Source: an uncultured Clostridia bacterium (GTDB taxonomy: Bacteria > Bacillota > Clostridia > Christensenellales > Borkfalkiaceae). From it: a stretch of DNA of 64,000 nucleotides. Made by a program: the position numbers and the translations under genes. How positions within the stretch are numbered: the stretch's first letter is position 1; every line of letters begins with the position of its first letter. Below are positions 1-8,551 of this stretch, piece by piece. The stretch lies in NCBI GenBank assembly GCA_944330115.1, contig CALVIN010000001.1, positions 62,001-126,000 on the forward strand, written 5' to 3'. The notes beneath the pieces are model-generated. The model was given only the letters and a program-made list of their open reading frames with translations, was not told the DNA's origin and did no database searches.

Positions 1-1074
1 GCGTATGCCGAACTTGCCGAGGGGCGTGACTTTGCTCCTCTCTTTAAAAAGCTGTGCGTGAGCGATGCCAATATAAATATCACCCGCCTCGTGCTCGCCG
101 CGCAAAGAGATATTGTGAACAGCAACAGGGGCAGGGGAGAGGATATATTCATAAGCCTTCCGTTCTGCCCCACCAAGTGCGAATACTGCTCGTTCATAAC
201 GGCGCCCTTCTGCGCCGTGGAGAGGTATATCGACGACTACATCGCCTGCCTCGAGGAGGAGATAGCCTCATTGCGCGGAATTGTTACCAAGATAAATTCG
301 GTATACATAGGCGGCGGCACGCCCTTCTGCCTTTCCGAAGATCAGCTTTCGCGCGTGTATGCGGCAATATCCGCCCTCGGCATAGGCGGCGCCGAATACA
401 CGGTGGAGGCGGGCAGGCCGGATACCTTCACCGAGGAAAAGCTGGCCGTCACCGCGGCGGCGGGCGTAAACCGCATCTGCGTAAACCCGCAGACCTTTTC
501 CGATAGAACGCTCGCTCTCATCGGCCGCAGGCACACGTCCGCGCAGACTCTGCGCGCCTATGAAATGGCGGCAAAATACCCCTTCGATATAAATATCGAC
601 CTAATCGCGGGGCTCACCGGCGAAAGCCTTGCCGACTTCGAACACTCGGTAAACACCGCCGTATCCCTTGCGCCCGCAAACATCACCGTGCACTCGCTCT
701 GCTTAAAGTCGGGCTCGCGCTTAAAGGAGCACGTCGGCCGTCTGGAGGTGGAGGGTATAGACGGCATGCTCGCCTTCTCGCGGCAAAAGCTTTCGGAGGC
801 GGGGTACGAGCCCTACTATCTCTACCGCCAGAAGTACCAGGCGGGCAACGGCGAAAATATCGGCTGGTGCAGGCCGGGCAAGCAGTGCGTATACAACATA
901 GGCACCATGGAAGAGATAACTTCCAACATCGCCGTGGGCGCGGGCGCAATATCAAAGCGCGTGTTCGGCGGCGGTGCCCGCATAGAGCGCCTCGCCTCCC
1001 CCAAGGATATCCCCACATATTTAAATAAAGTCGGCGAAATAATAAAAAAGAGGGGCGAGCTCTTTTCGCTGTGA
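1..1074 (+). CDS. hemZ: HemZ-type radical SAM coproporphyrinogen dehydrogenase, 5' truncated by window edge
   Basis: Oxygen-independent oxidation of coproporphyrinogen III in haem synthesis is the annotated role of this family. The frame is open from base 1, so the start lies outside the window and 357 residues are visible. The radical-SAM cysteine motif CxxxCxxC (CPTKCEYC) begins near visible residue 57, followed by the GGGTP motif and the IGRRHT segment of HemN/HemZ proteins. The C-terminal part, with a Trp-Cys-x-Pro-Gly segment and a YNIGTMEE stretch before a GAGAISK motif, fits HemZ better than HemN or HemW. HemZ proteins have an extra N-terminal domain, which here would lie upstream. The gene ends 164 bp before rpsO, which has its own promoter. 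Biochemical function of HemZ is not well established. Confidence 0.85.
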   Translation, partial: AYAELAEGRDFAPLFKKLCVSDANINITRLVLAAQRDIVNSNRGRGEDIFISLPFCPTKCEYCSFITAPFCAVERYIDDYIACLEEEIASLRGIVTKINSVYIGGGTPFCLSEDQLSRVYAAISALGIGGAEYTVEAGRPDTFTEEKLAVTAAAGVNRICVNPQTFSDRTLALIGRRHTSAQTLRAYEMAAKYPFDINIDLIAGLTGESLADFEHSVNTAVSLAPANITVHSLCLKSGSRLKEHVGRLEVEGIDGMLAFSRQKLSEAGYEPYYLYRQKYQAGNGENIGWCRPGKQCVYNIGTMEEITSNIAVGAGAISKRVFGGGARIERLASPKDIPTYLNKVGEIIKKRGELFSL

Positions 1075-1123
1075 TATTTTAAAGGCGGCGCATAAAATTA
1101 TGCCGCCATATGCGCTCAAACGC

Positions 1124-1152
1124 TTGCTATTTGGCGCAGTATATGCTAAAAT
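1124..1152 (+). promoter_or_regulatory. Sigma-A-type promoter of rpsO
   Basis: TTGCTA (1124-1129) and TAAAAT (1147-1152) are separated by 17 bp, and a TGC extended -10 precedes the hexamer. It lies 87 bp upstream of the rpsO start, leaving a leader of about 80 nt that could hold S15 autoregulatory structure, though I see no clear fold. Confidence 0.65.
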
Positions 1153-1238
1153 AATTTCGTTACGGGTACAACGCGGTACGAATACTCAACGGCCGTCTTT
1201 GTTCGCCGCATATCAGATTCCATAGGAGGATAAATTAA

Positions 1239-1493
1239 ATGGAAAAGCAGGAAATAATCGCAAAATTTGCAACCAAGGAAGGCGACACGGGTTCCCCCGA
1301 AGTTCAGATAGCCCTCCTCACCGAGAGGATCAACCACCTCAACGACCACCTCAAAGTTCACATTCACGATAATCACTCGCGCAGGGGCCTTCTCAAAATG
1401 GTAGGCCGTCGCCGCGGTCTTCTCGACTACCTCAAATCTAAGGATATCGAAAGATACCGCGCCGTTATTGCAGCATTGAACTTAAGGAAGTAA
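1239..1493 (+). CDS. rpsO: 30S ribosomal protein S15
   Basis: S15 is a primary 16S rRNA-binding protein of the small-subunit platform. The 84-residue product carries the family signature: the GDTGSPEVQ segment near residues 16-24, the [18 protein letters not shown] stretch in the middle and the basic GRRR segment that contacts rRNA. It is a few residues shorter than the usual 88-89. A strong ribosome site, AGGAGGA at 1224-1230, sits 8 nt before the ATG. An intrinsic terminator follows directly, then pnp. The rpsO-pnp order is widely conserved. Confidence 0.97.
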   Translation: MEKQEIIAKFATKEGDTGSPEVQIALLTERINHLNDHLKVHIHDNHSRRGLLKMVGRRRGLLDYLKSKDIERYRAVIAALNLRK

Positions 1494-1506
1494 TTTCAAC
1501 GTACAA

Positions 1507-1539
1507 AAAAGAGCGCTTGTTTTATGCCGCTCTTTTTTT
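1507..1539 (+). terminator. Intrinsic terminator between rpsO and pnp
   Basis: Stem 1507-1515 pairs with 1528-1536 (GAGCG core flanked by A/T), with a 12-nt loop and a T run. Some read-through into pnp is likely because no clear separate pnp promoter is seen. Confidence 0.7.
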
Positions 1540-1610
1540 CATAAAAAAACAAAAAAATGTCTGCGGCGGCGGCGCCGCGGGCGCAAGAACAGACAAGGAG
1601 TAGTAATTTA

Positions 1611-3710
1611 ATGAAAGCGGAAAGCAAAAAATTCACAATGCAGGTGGGGGGCAGAGACGTCGTAATAGAGACGGGCAAGTATGCCGAACAGGCAAACGGC
1701 GCGTGCACTGTCCGCTGCGGCGACACTATGGTGTTGGTCACGGTGTGCATGTCTGAAACTCCCAGAGAGGGCATGGATTTCTTCCCCCTCCAGGTAGACT
1801 ACGAAGAAAAGATGTATTCCGTCGGCAAGATCCCCGGCGGCTTCAAAAAGCGTGAAGGCAGGGCGAGCGACAAGGCCATCTTAACAGCAAGGCTCATCGA
1901 CCGTCCCCTTCGTCCCCTCTTCCCCAAGGGGCTGTATAACGACGTAACCGTCGTAGCTCAGGCGCTCTCTGTAGAGCCCGACGTAGCTCCCGAACCCCTC
2001 GCAATGATAGGTTCGTCGGTGGCCATCGCCATATCCGATATTCCCTGGGCAGGCCCCACCGGTTCGGTGGTGGTAGGCCTCGTCGACGGCAAATACGTCA
2101 TCAACCCCGACCTCGCCCAGCGCCACGCAAGCGCCATTCACTTAAATCTTGCCGGCACGCGCGACGCCATCCTCATGATAGAGGCGGGCGCAAACGAGGT
2201 CTCCAACGACGAGATGGTCGGCGCCATCATGTTCGGCCATGAAGAGATCAAAAAGATATGCGCCTTCATCGAGGACGTAATAGTTCCCGCAGTAGGCAAG
2301 CCCAAGAGGGAGATGGAGCTCTATCACATTCCCGAGGAGCTCGACAAGACTGTGCGCGAATACGCCTCCGAAAAGATAGATTGGGCAATAGACACCTTCG
2401 ACAGGCAGGAGAGGGAGGCCCGTCAGGCTCAGGCCGAAAAGGAAGTTTTAGAGCACTTTGCCGATATATATCCCGAAAGCACCCGCGAGATAAAGGACAG
2501 CCTCTACTATCTCACAAAAGAGAAGGTGCGCGCAAAGATATTCGATAAGGGCATCCGTCCCGACGGCAGGGGCCTCAAAGACGTGCGCCCCATCTGGTGC
2601 GAGAGGAGCGTCCTTCCCCGCGTTCACGGTTCCGCCGTATTCACCCGCGGCCAGACGCAGACGCTCACCACCTGCACGCTTGCAATGCTCTCCGAAAAGC
2701 AGAAGCTCGAGGGCCTCGACGACGAGACGAGCAAGAGGTATATGCACCAGTACAACTTCCCCGGCTACTGCACGGGCGAAGCTAAGGCTCTCCGCAGCCC
2801 CGGCAGGCGCGAGATAGGCCACGGCGCACTTGCAGAGCGCGCTCTCATTCCCGTACTTCCCTCCGAGGACGAGTTCCCCTATGCAATAAGGGTGGTAAAC
2901 GACATTCTCTCCTCCAACGGTTCCTCCTCGATGGCATCGGTATGCGGCTCCACCATGGCGCTCATGGATGCGGGCGTTCCCATCAAGGCGCCCGTTGCCG
3001 GCGTTGCAATGGGCCTCATCAAAAACCAGGAGACGGGCGAGTTCAAAGTGCTCACCGATATCCAGGGCCTCGAGGACTTCCTCGGCGATATGGACTTCAA
3101 AGTTGCGGGCACCGTAAAGGGCATAACCGCAATTCAGATGGATATAAAAATTAAGGGCATCTCCGAGGAGATAATGCACACCGCCATCAACCAGGCAAAC
3201 GAGGGCAGGCTGTTCATACTCAACAAGATGCTCGAGTGCGTGCCCGAAGTTGCTCCCGCGCTCTCTGTATATGCTCCCAAGATCCTCGCCTTCGAGATCG
3301 ACCCCGAAAAGATCGGCGACGTCATCGGCAAGCAGGGCTGCGTGATAAAGAAGATAATGGAGGAGACGGGCACGGATATCGACTTCAACGACGACGATTC
3401 CGGCCGCGGCTACATCTCCACGACCGGCCCCATCGAAAATGCCGAAAAGGCAAAGGCGATAATCCTCTCGATAGCACACGATCCCGAAGTCGGCGACATG
3501 TTCGTAGGCACGGTAGTGCGCATCCTCACCTTCGGTGCATTCGTAGAGTTTGCTCCCGGTAAAGACGGCATGATCCACATCTCCAAGCTGTCCGACAAGC
3601 GCGTTGACAAGGTAGAGGACGTGGTAAACATCGGCGACGTCGTAAAGGTAGAGATAATCAAGATAGGCGAAAAGGGCATCGACTTAAAGTTGCTCGAAAA
3701 GCTCTCTTAA
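1611..3710 (+). CDS. pnp: Polyribonucleotide nucleotidyltransferase (PNPase)
   Basis: PNPase degrades RNA 3' to 5' by phosphorolysis and works in mRNA turnover. The 699-residue product has the full family layout: two RNase PH-like core domains separated by an all-alpha linker, a KH domain with the GKQG loop near residues 565-570, and a C-terminal S1 domain starting with GDMFVGTVVRI. An in-frame ATG exists at 1557, but the ATG at 1611 is preferred: AAGGAG at 1595-1600 precedes it and the protein then has the usual length. A GC-rich palindrome near 1568-1577 in the leader could be a site for RNase III or autoregulation; that is inference. A strong terminator follows at 3732. Confidence 0.97.
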   Translation: MKAESKKFTMQVGGRDVVIETGKYAEQANGACTVRCGDTMVLVTVCMSETPREGMDFFPLQVDYEEKMYSVGKIPGGFKKREGRASDKAILTARLIDRPLRPLFPKGLYNDVTVVAQALSVEPDVAPEPLAMIGSSVAIAISDIPWAGPTGSVVVGLVDGKYVINPDLAQRHASAIHLNLAGTRDAILMIEAGANEVSNDEMVGAIMFGHEEIKKICAFIEDVIVPAVGKPKREMELYHIPEELDKTVREYASEKIDWAIDTFDRQEREARQAQAEKEVLEHFADIYPESTREIKDSLYYLTKEKVRAKIFDKGIRPDGRGLKDVRPIWCERSVLPRVHGSAVFTRGQTQTLTTCTLAMLSEKQKLEGLDDETSKRYMHQYNFPGYCTGEAKALRSPGRREIGHGALAERALIPVLPSEDEFPYAIRVVNDILSSNGSSSMASVCGSTMALMDAGVPIKAPVAGVAMGLIKNQETGEFKVLTDIQGLEDFLGDMDFKVAGTVKGITAIQMDIKIKGISEEIMHTAINQANEGRLFILNKMLECVPEVAPALSVYAPKILAFEIDPEKIGDVIGKQGCVIKKIMEETGTDIDFNDDDSGRGYISTTGPIENAEKAKAIILSIAHDPEVGDMFVGTVVRILTFGAFVEFAPGKDGMIHISKLSDKRVDKVEDVVNIGDVVKVEIIKIGEKGIDLKLLEKLS

Positions 3711-3731
3711 ATCATAAACTCTTAAATATGC

Positions 3732-3766
3732 GCGCGCCCTCCCCAAAACGGGAGGGCGCGCTTTTG
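3732..3766 (+). terminator. Intrinsic terminator of pnp
   Basis: A 12-bp GC stem (3732-3743 with 3750-3761), a 6-nt loop and a TTTT run. Confidence 0.85.
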
Positions 3767-3817
3767 TATTGCTTGCGCCGCGCAAACTTTTATTTTGTCC
3801 GCGGCGCACTGCGGCGG

Positions 3818-3849
3818 AGGGGCGGGCGCAATACTTTGCGCCCGCCCCT
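3818..3849. other. Perfect 14-bp inverted repeat without a T run
   Basis: Bases 3818-3831 pair exactly with 3836-3849 around a 4-nt loop. No T run follows on either strand. It may end transcription of the convergent cwlD from the minus strand, but it lies about 240 bp past that stop codon. Confidence 0.5.
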
Positions 3850-4089
3850 TAAGGAGATCGTAAAGACGGCATTTTTTCTGCCGGTATATCCGCTGTTTTT
3901 ATGCGGCAAAGTTTTGCCCGCATTATCGCCCCGCGCCCTTATTTTATATAAGATATCGGCGTTTATGCCACGCATAGTACTTGACGATTTGCCGCATGCA
4001 CGGCATTTGCCGCCCGAGTCGGCCGCCGCAAAATGCAGGCAAAACGGTGCTGATTTTAATACAAAGGAGCGCTGATTTTTATACATGGT

Positions 4090-4770
4090 CTAACAAAAAT
4101 AGCTCACCGAACCCGCAAATATGGCGTAGGCTATCTGCCTGCGGTATTCCGCCGTGTTCAAAAGCGCCTCGTCCTCGGCGTTGGATAAAAACCCGCACTC
4201 CACTATCACAGAAGGCGCGTAGGTGCACCGCAGCATGTAATAGTCGCCCGCAAGCGGGCTGTGCTCTGCCGTGCCCTCCATGGCATTCAGGCTGTTTTGT
4301 ATGCACGCCGCAAGTTTTTTGCTGCTCTGGCTGTCGGGCGAAAAGAATACCTGCGCGCCCCGCCGCGCCCCGTCAAAGTAGAAGTTCTGGTGCACCGATA
4401 TCACCATATCGGCGCCGCTCTCCTCGATGATCTCTCTGCGCCGCTGCATATCCCTCAGCTTAAAGCCGCTCGTCGGCAGGCCGTACAGCCCCGCCTGGCT
4501 CTTACGCGTCAGCACGGCGCAAAAGCCCGCCCCGTCAAAAAAGTCGCGCAGGCGGTAGGCTATCGCAAGGTTTATCTCGCTCTCCTTAACGCCGCTCACC
4601 TTGCCGCGCACTCCGGCGTCGATGCCGCCGTGCCCCGCGTCTATCACCACCACGGACATGGGCGCGGTATTTGCGCTCGCTATGTGCGCCGCCGTGCCCG
4701 CCGCCGCGCTTATTATTATCACCGCCGCCATAAATGCGGCGGCGCTCCTTTTAAGGGTAAACAATTTCAC
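4090..4770 (-). CDS. cwlD: N-acetylmuramoyl-L-alanine amidase, CwlD-like (Amidase_3)
   Basis: CwlD cleaves the amide between muramic acid and the stem peptide, a step in making muramic-delta-lactam of the spore cortex. The 226-residue protein has an N-terminal hydrophobic segment (about residues 10-30) with basic residues before it, fitting a signal or anchor. Zinc ligands are visible: His47 in DAGHGG, a Glu in the KESE segment (63/65) and His127 in SVHQN; Glu191 in the VECGFLSN motif is the catalytic acid. The start is GTG at 4770 with no clear ribosome site; an internal ATG (Met14) after an AAGGAG is possible but would remove the basic N terminus. It is divergent from mrnC. Confidence 0.85.
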   Translation of the reverse strand: MKLFTLKRSAAAFMAAVIIISAAAGTAAHIASANTAPMSVVVIDAGHGGIDAGVRGKVSGVKESEINLAIAYRLRDFFDGAGFCAVLTRKSQAGLYGLPTSGFKLRDMQRRREIIEESGADMVISVHQNFYFDGARRGAQVFFSPDSQSSKKLAACIQNSLNAMEGTAEHSPLAGDYYMLRCTYAPSVIVECGFLSNAEDEALLNTAEYRRQIAYAIFAGSVSYFC

Positions 4771-4789
4771 GCTATATACTACTGTTTAT

Positions 4790-4818
4790 TTGATTTTTTT
4801 ATGACTTGGTGGTATACT
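4790..4818 (+). promoter_or_regulatory. Promoter of mrnC-rlmB-sigH
   Basis: TTGATT (4790-4795), 17 bp, TATACT (4813-4818). The expected transcription start near 4825 leaves a leader of only about 7 nt. A TATAAT at 4826-4831 directly abuts the ATG but has no matching -35. Confidence 0.6.
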
Positions 4819-4831
4819 TAAAAGGTATAAT

Positions 4832-5230
4832 ATGTTCAAAAATAACGGTGTGATGGCGGCGGAGAGCGCCAAAAATTTAAGCCCCGTAACGCTCGCATTC
4901 GTGGGCGACGCGGTGTATTCGCTGTACGTGCGCGAGGAACTCGTATTATCTGCCGACTTCAAGGCGGGCGAGCTAAATAAACTTTCGGCGCAAAAGGTGT
5001 CGGCGCACGGCCAGAGCGAATTGACGGAGCGCCTTATGCCTCTCTTTTCGGAGGAGGAGGCCGAAATTTTCCGCCGCGGAAGAAACGCCAAAAAGACCGC
5101 CCGCGCCAAGCACGCCAGCGTGGCCGAATACAACCGCTCTACGGGATTCGAGGCGGTGCTCGGCTATCTGTACCTTACCGGGCAGTACAAGCGCATAGAA
5201 TTTTTATTGAAGGAAAGCAATGAAAACTGA
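4832..5230 (+). CDS. mrnC: Mini-ribonuclease III
   Basis: Mini-III matures the ends of 23S rRNA in Bacillus. The 132-residue product is a lone RNase III catalytic domain without a double-stranded RNA-binding domain; Asp26 in the VGDAVYSLYVRE motif is the catalytic acid. It overlaps rlmB by 11 nt, and the order mrnC-rlmB-sigH matches other Firmicutes. The first ATG (4832) has only a weak AAAAGG before it and lies about 7 nt from the predicted transcript start. A second in-frame ATG at 4853 also lacks a ribosome site, so the start is uncertain. Confidence 0.9.
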   Translation: MFKNNGVMAAESAKNLSPVTLAFVGDAVYSLYVREELVLSADFKAGELNKLSAQKVSAHGQSELTERLMPLFSEEEAEIFRRGRNAKKTARAKHASVAEYNRSTGFEAVLGYLYLTGQYKRIEFLLKESNEN

Positions 5231-5939
5231 GGGCAGAAACGCCGTATTGGAGCTCATAAAAAGCGGCAAACAGATAGAAAAAATAGTTATGGAGCGCAAC
5301 CCTCAGGGCTCGCTCGCGCGGATATTTGCCGAGGCGCGCCGCGCAGGCATACGCGTGCAGTTTGCCGACGGCAAGGCGCTCGAAAGGCTCAGCGAGGGCG
5401 GCCACCACCAGGGCGTAATAGCCTTCGCCGCCGACTATGAGTATTGCGACTTGGAGGACATAATCGAAGCCAAGGGGCAAGACGGCGGCTTCGTTATACT
5501 GTGCGACGGCATAGAGGACGTGCACAACTTAGGCGCCATAATAAGGGTGGCGGAGTGCGCCGGGGCCGACGGCGTGGTGATACCGGCGGTAAAGTCGGCA
5601 AGCGTTACAGAGGCGGTGGTGCGCATATCTGCTGGCGCTGCAAACCATATGCGCGTTGCAAAGGTGCCCTCGTTGAACGCCGCCATAGATAAATTAAAAA
5701 ACAGCGGCTATTGGGTATATGCCCTCGAGGCCGACGGGCAGAGCATCTACAAGGCCGATCTTTCGGGCAACGTGGGGCTGGTCATCGGCGGCGAAGACAG
5801 CGGGGTAAGGCGCCTCACGCGCGAAAAGTGCGACGGCGTGCTGTCCCTTCCGCTGCGCGGCAAGGTAAATTCCCTCAACGCCTCGGTGGCGCTCGGCATA
5901 GCCGCATACGAAGTGGTGAGATGCAGATCGAAAGACTGA
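5220..5939 (+). CDS. rlmB: 23S rRNA 2'-O-ribose methyltransferase of the RlmB/TrmH family
   Basis: SPOUT-fold enzymes of this family methylate a guanosine ribose in 23S rRNA. The 239-residue product starts with a substrate-binding domain (residues 1-75) and continues with the knotted catalytic domain: motif 1 NLGAIIRVAE near 103-112, motif 2 GLVIGGEDSGV, and motif 3 with SLNASVALGIAAYE at the C terminus. AAGGA before the ATG lies in the end of mrnC, which it overlaps by 11 nt. It overlaps sigH by 19 nt, so translation of the three genes is probably coupled. The exact target nucleotide cannot be read from the sequence. Confidence 0.9.
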   Translation: MKTEGRNAVLELIKSGKQIEKIVMERNPQGSLARIFAEARRAGIRVQFADGKALERLSEGGHHQGVIAFAADYEYCDLEDIIEAKGQDGGFVILCDGIEDVHNLGAIIRVAECAGADGVVIPAVKSASVTEAVVRISAGAANHMRVAKVPSLNAAIDKLKNSGYWVYALEADGQSIYKADLSGNVGLVIGGEDSGVRRLTREKCDGVLSLPLRGKVNSLNASVALGIAAYEVVRCRSKD

Positions 5940-6493
5940 GCGACGAGCGCCTCGCCGAGCTGTCGCAGTCGGGCGATAAAAACGCCACCGAGCAGCTCCT
6001 AAAGCGCTATAAAAACGTCGTACTCTCCGTCGCGCGCAGGTTTTTTCTGTCGGGCGGGGAGACGGAGGACCTCGTGCAGGAGGGCATGTGCGGGCTGTAT
6101 TCGGCCATCGGCAGCTATTCCGAGGGCAAGTGCAGGTCGGGCTTTTCCACCTATGCCCTGCGCTGCATACGCAACCGCATAATCGACGCGGTAAAGGCCA
6201 CCACGGGCGCAAAGCACTCGGCGCTAAACAATTTTCTGCCCATAGTAGAGGTGGGCGAGGAGCTCTATTCCTCCCCGCAGAACCCCGAGGACGAGCTTAT
6301 AAAGCGCGAAAACAGGCGCGAGTTTTTGCAGAAGATAAGCAAAAATCTCTCCTCCTTCGAGTTCAAAGTCACGGTAATGTATATGAACGGCCTCACCATG
6401 GCAGAGATGTCGTCCGCCACGGGCAAGCCGGTGAAGAGCATCGATAACGCCCTTCAGCGCGCCAAGCGCAAGCTGGTAAAATTGCTCAATTGA
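5921..6493 (+). CDS. sigH: RNA polymerase sigma factor SigH
   Basis: SigH drives early sporulation and stationary-phase genes in Bacillus and Clostridium. The 190-residue product has sigma region 2 (GETEDLVQEGMCGLYSAI, then FSTYALRCIRNRIID) and a C-terminal region 4 helix-turn-helix (MNGLTMAEMSSATGKPVKSI). Identity as SigH rather than another small sigma rests on gene order after mrnC-rlmB. The gene yacP, usually between rlmB and sigH, is absent; instead the two genes overlap by 19 nt. The chosen ATG at 5921 directly follows a GGTGAG stretch, so initiation probably relies on coupling. At 190 residues it is somewhat shorter than Bacillus SigH. Confidence 0.85.
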   Translation: MQIERLSDERLAELSQSGDKNATEQLLKRYKNVVLSVARRFFLSGGETEDLVQEGMCGLYSAIGSYSEGKCRSGFSTYALRCIRNRIIDAVKATTGAKHSALNNFLPIVEVGEELYSSPQNPEDELIKRENRREFLQKISKNLSSFEFKVTVMYMNGLTMAEMSSATGKPVKSIDNALQRAKRKLVKLLN

Positions 6494-6514
6494 GCGCTGC
6501 GGCATCGTGTGCAT

Positions 6515-6540
6515 TTTGCGCAGTACTATGTCACGCATAA
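6515..6540 (+). repeat. 26-nt dispersed repeat, copy 1
   Basis: This stretch shares 23 of 26 bases with 49595-49620; the common core is AGTACTATGTCAC. It lies just after sigH, and the other copy just after pyrE. Confidence 0.55.
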
Positions 6541-6554
6541 CTGCCGTTTTTTAG

Positions 6555-6582
6555 TTGACTTTCCGTGCTTTTTGCGTAAAAT
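6555..6582 (+). promoter_or_regulatory. Promoter of dnaX-ybaB-recR
   Basis: TTGACT (6555-6560), 16 bp, TAAAAT (6577-6582), about 100 bp upstream of dnaX. Confidence 0.6.
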
Positions 6583-6682
6583 CTGCGCCCTTACGGCGCT
6601 ATACATAATATTTTAAGATAAGTTATAAGGCAAATTTTTGCAGTAATTTCAGCCCGCCCGGCGGGCGAATGCGGAGCGGCAT

Positions 6683-8464
6683 ATGGCATATCTCGCGTTT
6701 TACAGAATGTTCAGGCCCGACACCCTCGATAAAGTGGTGCGGCAGGAGCATATAGTAAAAATTTTAAAAAACCAGATAGAGAGCGGTAAGATAGGGCATG
6801 CATATCTGTTTTGCGGCCCGCGCGGCACGGGCAAGACGTCCGTCGCCAAAATTTTTGCGCGCGCCATAAACTGCGAACACCCCGTAAACGGCTCGCCGTG
6901 CGGCGTATGCCCCACCTGCAGGGCGCTTGCCGAGGGCAGCAATCTCGACATCTCCGAAATAGACGCCGCCTCCAACAACGGCGTGGACGAGATGCGCGAC
7001 CTGCGCGAAAAGGTGCAATACCCTCCCGTTGCGGGCAAATACAAGGTGTATATAATCGACGAGGTGCACATGCTCACGGCGTCGGCGTTCAACGCCGTAT
7101 TAAAGACGCTCGAAGAGCCCCCCGAGCACGCGGTGTTCATACTCGCCACCACTGAGCCGCAAAAGATACCCGCAACCATTCTCTCGCGCTGCATGCGCTT
7201 CGATTTTAAGCTCATTCCCCAGCACGATTTAGAGGGGCTTTTGAAGGGCATACTCAAAAAGATTGGCAAGGAGTATGAGGACGAGGCCGTCGCCGCCATA
7301 GCCCGTGCGGGCGCAGGCAGCGCGCGCGATACTCTCTCCATAGCCGATATGTGCGTATCCTACTCGGCTGGCAAACTGACCTATGCCGACGTAAACGCCG
7401 TTTTGGGCAGCGCCGACTTCTTTAAAATAGCCGATGCCGTGCGCCTCATTCTCTCCGAAGACGCCGGCGGCGCACTCTCCGCCGCGGAGGAGATTTTTGC
7501 GGGCGGCAAGAGCGCGGGTGTGTTCGTAAAGGACATCTTAAGCTTTTTAAACAGCGTCGCCGTCGCAAAGATGTGCAAGAACGCCGAACAGATATTAAAT
7601 TTGCCCGAGGAGATGTTCTCGGCGGTGGTGGCGATAGCCCGGACCGACGGGCACAAGATACTGCGCGCAACCGAGGTGTTCGTGCGTGCCGAAAGCGACA
7701 TGCGCTACGCAGCCGATCCGCGCGTCGTGCTCGAAACGGCCATATTGCGCTGCACGCTGCCCTCGGCCGACTACGATATAGACAGTTTGATAGCGCGCGT
7801 CTCGGCGCTCGAAAAAAAGCTTGCCGAGGGCAACTTTACGGCGGCGCGGCCTCAGGAATCGCCCCGTCCCGCGACGCATGAAGAGCAGTCAAAGCCCGAA
7901 AGGGCGCAGGAGCAGGCATCGCGGCCTGCGGGGGGTGGCTATTCCCGCCCCGCAGAGGTGCAGACCGACTTTTTGAATAGAAGCGGCGGCAGGGCCACGG
8001 CGTTCTACGCGCCCGAGCGCCCCGCGCAGGCGGCTCAAACGCAGACGGCCAAGCCGCAGTCAAAGCCGCCCCTTACCGAGATCGACGACGACCCCTTCAA
8101 AGAGCAAGATACGGCAAAGCCCCCCGCAGCCATGCCTTCGCAGCCCGCGCAGCAGGGCAGGGGAGGGGTGCTGGCAAGCCTTCTGAGGGCGCTTCGCACC
8201 ACGCACAAAAATGCCGTGCTCTTCACGCTGTGCTCCGACCTCGGCTGCGAACAGCAGGGCAGCAAGGCGGTGTTCACCACCGATAACGAAACGGTGCACC
8301 GCGCCATGACCAGGCAAGACAATGCCAAATTGCTCTCGGAGATACTCTCGGAGTGCGGCGTCACTGAGTACGAGGTGAAGCTCGTCAAAAAGGACGATTC
8401 GCTCACCCGCGCGCTCAACGTGTTAAAGAGCAATTTCGGCGGCACGGATATAGATATAAAGTAA
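6683..8464 (+). CDS. dnaX: DNA polymerase III subunit tau (possibly also gamma)
   Basis: This is the clamp-loader ATPase that loads the beta clamp and links polymerases. The 593-residue product has Walker A at 45-52 (GPRGTGKT), four zinc cysteines (64, 73, 76, 79), the DEVH Walker B at 126-129 and the SRC sensor at 168-170. A Pro/Gln/Ala-rich linker (about 390-500) leads to a C-terminal domain. At 7813-7819 an in-frame A AAA AAG heptamer could allow a -1 shift, giving a 399-residue gamma-like form that ends at 7881. GGAG lies 6 nt before the ATG. It leads the standard dnaX-ybaB-recR operon. Confidence 0.96.
   Translation: MAYLAFYRMFRPDTLDKVVRQEHIVKILKNQIESGKIGHAYLFCGPRGTGKTSVAKIFARAINCEHPVNGSPCGVCPTCRALAEGSNLDISEIDAASNNGVDEMRDLREKVQYPPVAGKYKVYIIDEVHMLTASAFNAVLKTLEEPPEHAVFILATTEPQKIPATILSRCMRFDFKLIPQHDLEGLLKGILKKIGKEYEDEAVAAIARAGAGSARDTLSIADMCVSYSAGKLTYADVNAVLGSADFFKIADAVRLILSEDAGGALSAAEEIFAGGKSAGVFVKDILSFLNSVAVAKMCKNAEQILNLPEEMFSAVVAIARTDGHKILRATEVFVRAESDMRYAADPRVVLETAILRCTLPSADYDIDSLIARVSALEKKLAEGNFTAARPQESPRPATHEEQSKPERAQEQASRPAGGGYSRPAEVQTDFLNRSGGRATAFYAPERPAQAAQTQTAKPQSKPPLTEIDDDPFKEQDTAKPPAAMPSQPAQQGRGGVLASLLRALRTTHKNAVLFTLCSDLGCEQQGSKAVFTTDNETVHRAMTRQDNAKLLSEILSECGVTEYEVKLVKKDDSLTRALNVLKSNFGGTDIDIK
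7813..7819 (+). other. dnaX: Candidate -1 frameshift heptamer in dnaX
   Basis: Codons GAA AAA AAG put an A AAA AAG slippery heptamer in the zero frame, the same heptamer used in Escherichia coli dnaX. The -1 frame adds 20 codons and stops at TGA 7879-7881. Downstream, CCGAGG could pair with CCTCAGG (bulged A). No clear Shine-Dalgarno-like stimulator is seen upstream. Confidence 0.5.
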
Positions 8465-8551
8465 GCGCCCCGCGCATATCGTAATTTTACTGCAGGGCTG
8501 TAAACAGCGGCGCGGCAAGCGGCCGCAATAACAAATAAGGAGTGATCAAAA

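Larger units (their letters stand above)
3711..4089. other. Gene-free stretch of 379 bp between pnp and cwlD
   Basis: It contains the pnp terminator (3732-3766) and a second long hairpin (3818-3849). Open frames on both strands show no recognisable protein, no ribosome site and no conserved motif, so I see no gene here. Confidence 0.6.

Noticed and set aside
3790-4086. A 98-codon frame on the minus strand between pnp and cwlD
   Set aside because: It has no ribosome site or domain and runs across two strong hairpins, including the pnp terminator region.
6583-6682. Signal-recognition-particle RNA upstream of dnaX, as in Bacillus
   Set aside because: The 100 bp present lack the conserved SRP RNA loop, and no long helix is visible.
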